Under the pieces are notes generated by a model. It had not been told where the DNA came from. It did not search any database and saw only the letters and a program-made list of their open reading frames with translations. From DASQFQ01 sp963805525 (GTDB lineage Bacteria; Actinomycetota; Thermoleophilia; Solirubrobacterales; Solirubrobacteraceae), in NCBI GenBank assembly GCA_963805525.1, contig CAWDUT010000007.1, positions 186,001-250,000 on the forward strand: a stretch of DNA of 64,000 nucleotides, read 5' to 3'. Position 1 is the stretch's first letter. The number at the start of each line of letters is the position of its first letter. Position numbers and translations under genes: made by a program. This document shows, in pieces, positions 58,578 to 64,000 of the stretch.

Positions 58578-58717
58578 ACGCATTCGCCGAACCGCCGCGA
58601 CGCTCGTCGCGGTGGCCGGGGGACCCAGGTAGTCGGGGCGAATCGCCGGCAGCGCCCGGCGTAGCGCAGTGCTTTCCAGCGCGAGCCCGTCAGCTCACCC
58701 CGGAGGCGCGTGGAAAG
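58578..58717 (+). promoter_or_regulatory. c-di-AMP riboswitch (ydaO/yuaA leader)
   Basis: The conserved blocks of the ydaO class occur in order: GCCGAACC (58586), CGGGGGACCCA (58617), GGGGCGAATCGCC (58635), CGTAGCGC (58660), GAGCCCGTCAGCTCACC (58683) and GGAGGCG (58702). The class binds cyclic di-AMP and in actinobacteria controls cell-wall hydrolases. CTTTCCA (58672-58678) inside the aptamer is complementary to TGGAAAG (58711-58717) just after it, a likely switch helix. It precedes the glycosidase gene at 58740. Confidence 0.93.
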
Positions 58718-58739
58718 ACGACGAGAGGACCTTGACCCG

Positions 58740-60170
58740 ATGAGCCCCCCAGTTCGCGGGCGGCGCCGCATGGCGCTGGCCGCCCTGCTGATGGCGCTGG
58801 CCGCCACGACCTGCGTATTCGCACTCGCCCCACCGGCCCAAGCCAACCGCAGCCAGTTCACCGTCTTCGACGCACCGCGCGAGCTGATGTCGGACGACGC
58901 GGCAACTCGCGAGTCGACGCTCAGCGAGATCCACTCGCTGGGCGCCAATTGGATCCGCGTGATCCTCTACTGGCACAGCGTCGCGCCGGACGCGAACTCC
59001 AAGCGCGATCCGCACTTCAAGCGAACGGACCCGCGTAGCTACGACTGGTCCCGCTACGAGCGGGTGATCAACTCCGCACGCGCGAAGGGGATGCGGGTCC
59101 TGCTGACTGTTTCCGGCCCGGTGCCGAAGTGGGCGACGCGCCATGAGCGCGACACGGTCTCCTGGCCGAGCCCGACCCAGTTCCGTCGCTTCATGATCGC
59201 CGCCGGCCGGAAGTTCGGCCCGTCGGTGAGCTACTGGGCGGTCTGGAACGAGCCGAACCATCCGCAGTTCCTCAAGCCGCAGTTCGCGGGCCACGGCCGA
59301 CACCGGCACGCCGCCTCGCCCGGGCTCTACCGCAAGCTCGTGCGGGCCGCGCGTGCCGGGCTGAACAAGTCCGGCAACCGGCGCGACCGGATGCTGGTCG
59401 GCGACACCGCCCCGCGGGGGACTCCGCGGGTCGTGGCGCCGGTGCCCTTCGTGCGCGGCACGTTCTGCCTGACCCGCGGCTGGCACAAGCGCCGGGGCTG
59501 CGGCCGGCTCGACGTCGACGGCTGGGCACACCATCCCTACACGACGCGTCGCGGCCCTTGGTGGGTGCCGCCGCAGCGTGGTGACGTGACGATCGGGACG
59601 CTTTCCCGTCTGCGCCGAGCGCTCGACCGCGCCGGCCGGGCGCGCGCGGTCCGCCGTAGCCTCGCCATCTATCTCACCGAGTTCGGCATCCAGAGCAAGC
59701 CGGATCCGTACGCCGGGGTGAGCGAAACGCGACAGGCCGAATACCGCTCGATCGGCGAGCGGATCGCGTACCGCAACCCGCGCGTGCGCGCGTTCTCGCA
59801 GTACCTGATGCGCGACGACCTTCCGCGGGCGGGCAGTGCCGCCGAGCGCTACGGCGGCTTCGAGTCGGGGATCCGCCGCTCGGGCGGTGGTCGCAAGCGC
59901 GCGTATCGAAGCTTCCGCCTGCCGCTCACCGCCAGCCGGCGAGGCCGCCACGGGGTCTACCTGTGGGGGCTGGTGCGCCCGGCGCGCGGGCGCACGCGCG
60001 TGACCGTCGAGTACCGGAACCGCCACTCCCGGAAGTGGCGGCGGCTGAAGACCGACAGCACGAATCGCCGCGGCTACTGGGCGACCACGACGCGCCGGCG
60101 CAGCGGGCGGCGCTACCGCGTGCGGTGGGGTCGGTACCTGGGCGCGCCGACGCGCGTCTACCGCCGCTGA
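58740..60170 (+). CDS. Secreted glycoside hydrolase (clan GH-A), c-di-AMP riboswitch-controlled
   Basis: A 476-residue exported protein. The signal peptide is MALAALLMALAATTCVFALA ending near APPAQA. The TIM-barrel catalytic region has IHSLGANWIRVILYWHSVAP, YWAVWNEPNHPQFL (acid/base Glu), VDGWAHHPYTTR and IYLTEFGIQSKP (nucleophile Glu), as in clan GH-A families such as GH5 or GH39. The last 80 residues are a basic beta-rich domain with many Arg, perhaps binding wall polymer. The ATG at 58740 follows GAGAGGAC. The c-di-AMP riboswitch upstream suggests a role in cell-wall or envelope remodelling. Confidence 0.85.
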   Translation: MSPPVRGRRRMALAALLMALAATTCVFALAPPAQANRSQFTVFDAPRELMSDDAATRESTLSEIHSLGANWIRVILYWHSVAPDANSKRDPHFKRTDPRSYDWSRYERVINSARAKGMRVLLTVSGPVPKWATRHERDTVSWPSPTQFRRFMIAAGRKFGPSVSYWAVWNEPNHPQFLKPQFAGHGRHRHAASPGLYRKLVRAARAGLNKSGNRRDRMLVGDTAPRGTPRVVAPVPFVRGTFCLTRGWHKRRGCGRLDVDGWAHHPYTTRRGPWWVPPQRGDVTIGTLSRLRRALDRAGRARAVRRSLAIYLTEFGIQSKPDPYAGVSETRQAEYRSIGERIAYRNPRVRAFSQYLMRDDLPRAGSAAERYGGFESGIRRSGGGRKRAYRSFRLPLTASRRGRHGVYLWGLVRPARGRTRVTVEYRNRHSRKWRRLKTDSTNRRGYWATTTRRRSGRRYRVRWGRYLGAPTRVYRR

Positions 60171-60250
60171 CCGCGGGATCGTCAGCCGGTTGACGATCTG
60201 GACCCGCGGTGCGCACATCCCCTGCGCGCGGCGGGTTCAGGTTGGTGCCG

Positions 60251-60475
60251 ATGAATACGAAGTCGCTCGCGCGTACGCTGACCGCCCAGCTCGACGCTCC
60301 ACTGTGGACAGGAGCGATCCTCCGAGGGCGAGTCCGGCCATTCAGGATCGGGCATTGCCCGCTGTGCGGCACGACCGTGCGAGTGGACGACGTGCTGACC
60401 ATCATCGGCTTCCATGTCGCCCACGCTGAGTGCTCGCTCGTGCGAGCGCGTCGGCTCCGAACCGGCAGACGTTGA
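60251..60475 (+). CDS. Small zinc-binding-type protein
   Basis: A 74-residue protein. After a basic N-terminus (MNTKSLARTLTAQLDAPLWT) comes GHCPLCGTTVRVDDVLTII and then FHVAHAECSLVRARRL. The C-x2-C and H-x2-H-x2-C-like arrangement suggests one zinc site. The layout recalls the protein at 26877. It ends before a strong hairpin terminator. Function unknown. Confidence 0.6.
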   Translation: MNTKSLARTLTAQLDAPLWTGAILRGRVRPFRIGHCPLCGTTVRVDDVLTIIGFHVAHAECSLVRARRLRTGRR

Positions 60476-60485
60476 CCCCTGCCAC

Positions 60486-60522
60486 GGCGGCGGCCCGGAA
60501 CAGAAGGTTCCGGACCGCCGCC
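60486..60522. terminator. Bidirectional hairpin terminator
   Basis: GGCGGCGG-C-CCGGAAC (60486-60501) pairs with GTTCCGG-A-CCGCCGCC (60507-60522): 15 of 16 base pairs, with one C-A mismatch and a five-base loop. It lies between the convergent small zinc protein gene and the nitroreductase gene. Confidence 0.85.
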
Positions 60523-60543
60523 GGGCGACGTGGATGCGGCGGC

Positions 60544-61029
60544 TCAGCCGAGCGACTGCTCTCGGCGCAGCGCGAGCAATGGAAGCGCTTCGACGACCTG
60601 CCTCCGACTTGCGGGCCCACCGTCGTAGCGCACACCGGAGAGGCGCGAGAGGACTGGGCGGATGACGAAGGCGAGTAGGCGATGACGACGCTCGTAGTCC
60701 GCGAGCACCGTCGCTGCTTCCTCCGTGCCGAGGGGTCGCACCGACGGCGTGAATCGCCGCTGTGCGATGCGGACCTCCACGGCGCCCCCGGCGATGACGT
60801 TGCGGTACCACTGCGCGCCCGGACCGAAGCCGGTCATGACGATCGCCTCCTCGCGGCCGGCATTCCAGCGCAGGACTTCGAGCACCGTCTGGTGAAGCCG
60901 GCCGCTACGGCGCCCGCGGTGCGTGAGCAGGAGGAAGCGGTGCCCGAGCAGCCAGCCGGCGTCGACGCGGTACAGGACAGCGGGAAGCCGAAGCAGTCGG
61001 CGGAGCGCTGGGCCGGGTCGAATCGCCAC
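60544..61029 (-). CDS. Deazaflavin-dependent nitroreductase-family protein (DDN-like)
   Basis: A 161-residue protein. RLPAVLYRVDAGWLLGHRFL, then LLTHRGRRSGRLHQTVLEVL, with GAQWYRNVIAGGAVEVRIAQ and RFTPSVRPL, match the DDN family of F420-dependent nitroreductases and quinone reductases (split-barrel fold). The RSGRxHxTVLEV segment lines the cofactor site. Use of F420 is inferred from the family. A GTG start at 61029 with GAAGGGAA upstream is chosen. Nitroreductase-type proteins of mycobacteria belong to the DosR regulon, but this gene lacks the shared promoter. Confidence 0.85.
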   Translation of the reverse strand: MAIRPGPALRRLLRLPAVLYRVDAGWLLGHRFLLLTHRGRRSGRLHQTVLEVLRWNAGREEAIVMTGFGPGAQWYRNVIAGGAVEVRIAQRRFTPSVRPLGTEEAATVLADYERRHRLLAFVIRPVLSRLSGVRYDGGPASRRQVVEALPLLALRREQSLG

Positions 61030-61073
61030 AGGTTCCCTTCGTACCCCACCGCACCGCTCAGCGACCGGGGGTG

Positions 61074-62396
61074 TCAGCCGCCTGAGGTCGTCGTCGAGGT
61101 GACGCCGCTGAGGCTGGTGGCTCGGACCTCGACCGAGATCCGCCGCTTCGACCGCGGACGGGCGAAGACGAAGCGCTCGGGGCCGCGCAGCAGTGCTCGC
61201 ACGCTCCGCCCGATTACGCGGTGACCGGCGCGAACGGTGAGCGCCACCGCGCTGCGCTTCGACACGCGCAGCGTGACCTCGAGCCGCCTGTGCCGCGTGC
61301 GGACCCGCAAGCGCTCGATCTCGACAGGCTCGAGCTCGTAGGCGACGAAGTGTTCGTGGAGACGGCAGAAGCGTGGTTCCCCGAAGCGATCGCAGAGCTG
61401 CTCCACAAAGCCGGAGAACACTCGGTGGTAGTGCAGGTCCGACTCGGCGCCCGGGCCGCTCGGGGTCCGGTAATAGAGCGACCACGCGCCGGTGTCGAAG
61501 CGCGGAAGGTTGTGCCGCGCCTGGGCCAGCCCCTCCTGCACGAGCCGCGTGGCACGCGGGTCCCCGGAGATCTCGCGATAGCGGTCCAGGCCGAGGAGGG
61601 CCTGCGCGAAGCCGTTGCCCACGAGCAGCCGCGGCGACTGCGAGTAGAGCAGGAAATGCGCACGCCCCCGTCCCATGCTTCGGCGGACGCCCCATGGTGG
61701 CCGGCGCTCGAAGGCGGGGCGCATGCGCGTCGCGGCCTGAAGCAGCCGCGGGTCGCCGAGACGCCGGTATGCGCCCGCGAACGCCTGCATGCCCGTCGCC
61801 TGCGCCATCCCGGAGATCCATCCGGGACGGCCGCCGCCCCAGGGGAACAGGTACTCGAAGGCGAGGAAGCCCTTGCGCCGGACGCCGAGCCGGAGCAGCT
61901 GGTCAGCGAGGACGCGCGCCCGATCGTCGTTGCGCCTGCGCTTCAGCAGCCCGTTCAGGGCGCCGAAGCTGCCGAGCGGCTGTAGCTGCCAGCCCGATCC
62001 TGCGTAGAACTGCCACACGACATCCGTGCCGAATCCCTCGCGCGTGCCGCTGACGGGCGCGGGCGCGCTCGCGTCGACAAACCACGCCAGGTTGTGGCGA
62101 AGCGTCTCGAACGCGGGGCGGGCCCGGGCGCCAAGCAACCGCCGCGCAGCCAGCGATCGGGTGTTCGCGATGACGCCGGCGAGGTTTCGGCGCTCATCGC
62201 CGTGCAGGCGTCGCACAGCGCGTCGCGCGGTGCGCCAGTCCGACTTCCAGCGCGCCACCTCGGCGGCGTCGTAGCGCGCGCCTGTGCCGAGGCGCGTGAG
62301 GGTGCGTGTGACGGTCTCGCGAGCCTCCGCGGCGGAGGGCGCGGCGAGTGAGGAGAACGCGAGTACGAGTGAAAGCAGCACGAACAGGCGGCGCAT
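61074..62396 (-). CDS. Secreted D-glucuronyl C5-epimerase-like protein
   Basis: A 440-residue exported protein with signal peptide MRRLFVLLSLVLAFSSLAAP. The mid-part contains FEYLFPWGGGRPGWISGMAQ, ATGMQAFAGAYRR and LPRFDTGAWSLYYRT, which match the C-terminal (alpha/alpha-toroid) domain of D-glucuronyl C5-epimerases. The C-terminal 110 residues are a separate beta domain (LEVTLRVSKRSAVALTVR). In animals the family epimerises heparan; bacterial members likely act on uronic-acid-containing envelope polymers or are lyases. GGAGG precedes the ATG. It lies between the riboswitch-controlled genes. Confidence 0.8.
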   Translation of the reverse strand: MRRLFVLLSLVLAFSSLAAPSAAEARETVTRTLTRLGTGARYDAAEVARWKSDWRTARRAVRRLHGDERRNLAGVIANTRSLAARRLLGARARPAFETLRHNLAWFVDASAPAPVSGTREGFGTDVVWQFYAGSGWQLQPLGSFGALNGLLKRRRNDDRARVLADQLLRLGVRRKGFLAFEYLFPWGGGRPGWISGMAQATGMQAFAGAYRRLGDPRLLQAATRMRPAFERRPPWGVRRSMGRGRAHFLLYSQSPRLLVGNGFAQALLGLDRYREISGDPRATRLVQEGLAQARHNLPRFDTGAWSLYYRTPSGPGAESDLHYHRVFSGFVEQLCDRFGEPRFCRLHEHFVAYELEPVEIERLRVRTRHRRLEVTLRVSKRSAVALTVRAGHRVIGRSVRALLRGPERFVFARPRSKRRISVEVRATSLSGVTSTTTSGG

Positions 62397-62583
62397 GGGT
62401 CCTCCAACCCGGCGCTCGGGAGGACGGTGCGTCGATCGTCAGGCGGCTGACGAGATCAGGGGGCCGTTTTGACGTCCGCGGCTGAGGGATGCACCGTCGT
62501 CACGCAGCTGACGGCGCGCCTCGCTGACGAGCCGAACGGGGGAGCCCAGCAACAGCCCTGAAAGCAAAACGGGAGACGGCCCG

Positions 62584-63135
62584 ATGACCACTTCTCGACC
62601 TCCGATGGATCCGCACAGCAGCGAGGCGACCGACGAACAGCTTGCGTTGGCGCGCGCCCAAGGCGAGGCATACGGTCTTGCGCTCGCGCACATGACCGAT
62701 GCGGTGGCCCACGATGGTGGCGAGCGTGTGGCGGGCGACTATCGGATCGGCTACGCGGTCGAGGAGGCAGAAGGGATGTACGCGTGGTCCGACGGTGAGC
62801 TGGTCTGGCGCGAGCCGGACAGCGAGAACGCGCACATCGAAGTGACGGTGCGAGACGCCGCCGATGGCCGCTTCGTGCCCGGCGTGCGCGTCTTCGTCAC
62901 GCTGGTCCGTCCCAGTGGCGAGGAGATCGGCACGCACGAGCACCCGCTGCTCTGGCATCCGATGCTCTACCACTACGGGCGCAACTGGACTCTGCCCGAG
63001 GACGGCGAGCACACGCTGCGCGTGCAGGTCGAGCCGCCAACGTTCATGCGCCACGACGAGGTCAACGGGCGACGCTTCCTGGAGCCCGTCGAAATCGAGT
63101 TCACCGGCCTCCATGTCAACCGCGGGCAGGGCTGA
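62584..63135 (+). CDS. P19/Tp34-like iron-binding protein without a signal peptide
   Basis: A 183-residue protein. The region IEVTVRDAADGRFVPGVRVF, THEHPLLWHPMLYHYGRNWT and GEHTLRVQVEPPTFMRHD follows the immunoglobulin-like P19/Tp34 iron-transporter family, in which His and Met residues bind metal. Those proteins are periplasmic; here the N-terminus (MTTSRPPMDPHSSEATDEQL) has no signal sequence or anchor, so it may act in the cytoplasm. GGGAGAC precedes the ATG. No FTR1 or P19-partner genes are nearby. Metal binding is inferred. Confidence 0.7.
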   Translation: MTTSRPPMDPHSSEATDEQLALARAQGEAYGLALAHMTDAVAHDGGERVAGDYRIGYAVEEAEGMYAWSDGELVWREPDSENAHIEVTVRDAADGRFVPGVRVFVTLVRPSGEEIGTHEHPLLWHPMLYHYGRNWTLPEDGEHTLRVQVEPPTFMRHDEVNGRRFLEPVEIEFTGLHVNRGQG

Positions 63136-63291
63136 GCTGGCACGGCTTGTCAGCTCTCATCGGGCCCTTCCCGCTTGGGTCCTGCCCGGTGTACAGGCGC
63201 AGCGTGCAGAGCGACGACGTGCTCGCCGTCCCAAAGTTCCCCGGGTGACGTGCCGGGCGTCTCGGCGGGATCGTGGGGTAGCTCACTCGTC

Positions 63292-63414
63292 ATGGAGACC
63301 GTCGCGATCGCATTCCTCGTCCTGTCCGTCGCGAGCCTGATCGCGGTCGCGATCTGGAACATTCTCGACACCCCGAAGCGCCGGGCGGACCGAGAGCGTC
63401 ATCGCGCAACTTGA
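63292..63414 (+). CDS. Tiny single-helix membrane peptide
   Basis: A 40-residue frame: METVAIAFLVLSVASLIAVA, then IWNILDTPKRRADRERHRAT. One clear membrane helix followed by a basic cytoplasmic tail. There is no strong ribosome-binding site; a GGGATCGTGGGGTAG stretch lies upstream. Plausible but unproven. It ends just before the second riboswitch. Confidence 0.45.
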   Translation: METVAIAFLVLSVASLIAVAIWNILDTPKRRADRERHRAT

Positions 63415-63439
63415 GTCGGCCGGGCGGGTTCCAGGCGCT

Positions 63440-63584
63440 CAAGTAGGCATTCGCTGAACCGTCGCGGCTCCGGTCGCGGCGGCCGGGGGACCCAGGTAGT
63501 CGGGGCGAATCGCCGGTGCGTCCGGCGTAGCGCAGTTCTTTCCAGCGCGAGTCCGTCAGCTCACCTCGGAAGCGTGTGGAAAGA
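63440..63584 (+). promoter_or_regulatory. c-di-AMP riboswitch (ydaO/yuaA leader), second copy
   Basis: The blocks are the same as in the first copy: GCTGAACC (63453), CGGGGGACCCA (63484), GGGGCGAATCGCC (63502), CGTAGCGC (63525), GAGTCCGTCAGCTCACC (63550) and GGAAGCG (63569). TCTTTCCA (63537-63544) again pairs with TGGAAAGA (63577-63584) right after the aptamer. The two copies are highly similar over about 120 bases but differ in compensatory loop positions, so both are probably functional. It precedes the peptidoglycan-binding protein gene. Confidence 0.93.
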
Positions 63585-63607
63585 CGAACGGAAGGACGCC
63601 AGGTCAG

Positions 63608-64000
63608 ATGATCTCCCTTGCCCGTGGGCGCACGCGCGCCCTCATTGCTGCGGTCGCGCTCGCGGCCCTCCTTTGCAGTTCGGTCACTGCCGCCGACGCG
63701 CGCGGCGTGTTCGGCCACCGCTCGCTGCGGCTCGGAATGCATGGCCACGACGTGCGCGTGCTGCAGTCGTGGCTGACGCGCGTCGGCATCCCGACCGATG
63801 TCGACGGGGTCTTCGGGCGTGCGACACGCCGCAGCGTCCGGCGCTACGAGCGTCGCGAATCGCAGCGTGTCGACGGACGCTTCTCGCGCGGGCAGGCGCG
63901 CGGGTTGCGCCGCCGGGTGGAGCGTGCTGCCGCGGCGGCCCCGCCGCCTGGCGCCCCGGCGGTTCTCGGACCGGACGGCCGCACGGCAGTCGCGCCCGTG
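63608..64000 (+). CDS. Secreted peptidoglycan-binding protein, N-terminal part (truncated by window edge)
   Basis: The visible 131 residues have a signal peptide (RALIAAVALAALLCSSVTAA) followed by a PG_binding_1 domain: SLRLGMHGHDVRVLQSWLTR, VGIPTDVDGVFGRATRRSVR, and RYERRESQRVDGRFSRGQAR. This three-helix repeat binds peptidoglycan. A Pro/Ala linker then runs into the window edge, so a catalytic domain (peptidase or lytic enzyme) is likely to follow but is not visible. GGAAGGACGCC precedes the ATG. Controlled by the c-di-AMP riboswitch just upstream. Confidence 0.85.
   Translation, partial: MISLARGRTRALIAAVALAALLCSSVTAADARGVFGHRSLRLGMHGHDVRVLQSWLTRVGIPTDVDGVFGRATRRSVRRYERRESQRVDGRFSRGQARGLRRRVERAAAAAPPPGAPAVLGPDGRTAVAPV

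Overview
The window is about 64 kb of very GC-rich DNA with dense, often overlapping genes (many ATGA, GTGA or TGATG junctions), GTG starts, leaderless-looking promoters, CydABDC and PntAB respiration genes, a deazaflavin-type nitroreductase and c-di-AMP riboswitches in front of cell-wall genes. This fits a high-GC actinobacterium. The family mix suggests the Thermoleophilia/Solirubrobacterales side rather than Streptomyces, but that placement is an inference.

Region 1 (1-9.5 kb): a truncated nucleotidyltransferase-like gene, a frameshifted gene coupled to a small membrane protein, an orphan L7/L12-like protein, a HAD phosphatase, a remnant of an erythromycin-esterase gene, an M50-CBS membrane protease coupled to an orphan sugar-type ABC ATPase, two double-domain universal stress proteins, an aldehyde dehydrogenase with DUF779 partner, and a CBS-pair protein. 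Region 2 (9.5-27 kb): flavodoxin, an ABC-2 type exporter, an ArsA-like ATPase, a TreT-like trehalose synthase, a MacB-type exporter, a DUF4389 protein, a GNAT/acyl-CoA ligase fusion, two more CBS proteins, a DosS-like GAF histidine kinase, and two paralogous FAD oxidoreductases facing away from each other. Region 3 (27-36.5 kb): an operon of FAD oxidoreductase, P2A-type ATPase, P2C-type (Na/K-like) ATPase, PiT phosphate transporter and DUF47 protein, followed by a receiver-Ser/Thr-kinase fusion. Region 4 (37-45.5 kb): pntA1-pntA2-pntB-cydA-cydB-cydD-cydC in one unbroken run. Region 5 (45.5-53.8 kb): small proteins, an ANTAR regulator, an alcohol dehydrogenase, a DUF6325-like protein, an FGly-type sulfatase and a ketopantoate-reductase-like protein. 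Region 6 (54-64 kb): a tRNA-like remnant, then a cell-envelope locus with two glycosidase-like proteins, an M23 peptidase, a C5-epimerase-like protein, a P19-like iron protein and a peptidoglycan-binding protein. Two of these genes sit behind c-di-AMP riboswitches.

The most notable result is a repeated promoter layout in regions 1-5. It has a GATGG-type -35 element, exactly 19 bases, a (T/G)AnnnT -10 element, and then usually six or seven bases to a start codon. Upstream, centred near -60 to -69, lies a GCGGGAAA/ACTACGGA element, in three cases a perfect palindrome TGCGGGAAACCCGCA. The genes behind these promoters (universal stress protein, CBS proteins, aldehyde dehydrogenase, flavodoxin, trehalose synthase, acyl-CoA ligase, FAD oxidoreductase plus cation ATPases, probably PntAB/Cyd) resemble the mycobacterial DosR dormancy/hypoxia regulon. 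A DosS-like kinase is encoded in the middle. No DosR-type DNA-binding regulator is present here; instead there is a receiver domain fused to a Ser/Thr kinase.

Several small genes appear frameshifted (740-1184, 57759-58441, perhaps 45623-46099 and 57114-57350). These could be true decay or sequence errors, and this cannot be settled from the sequence alone.
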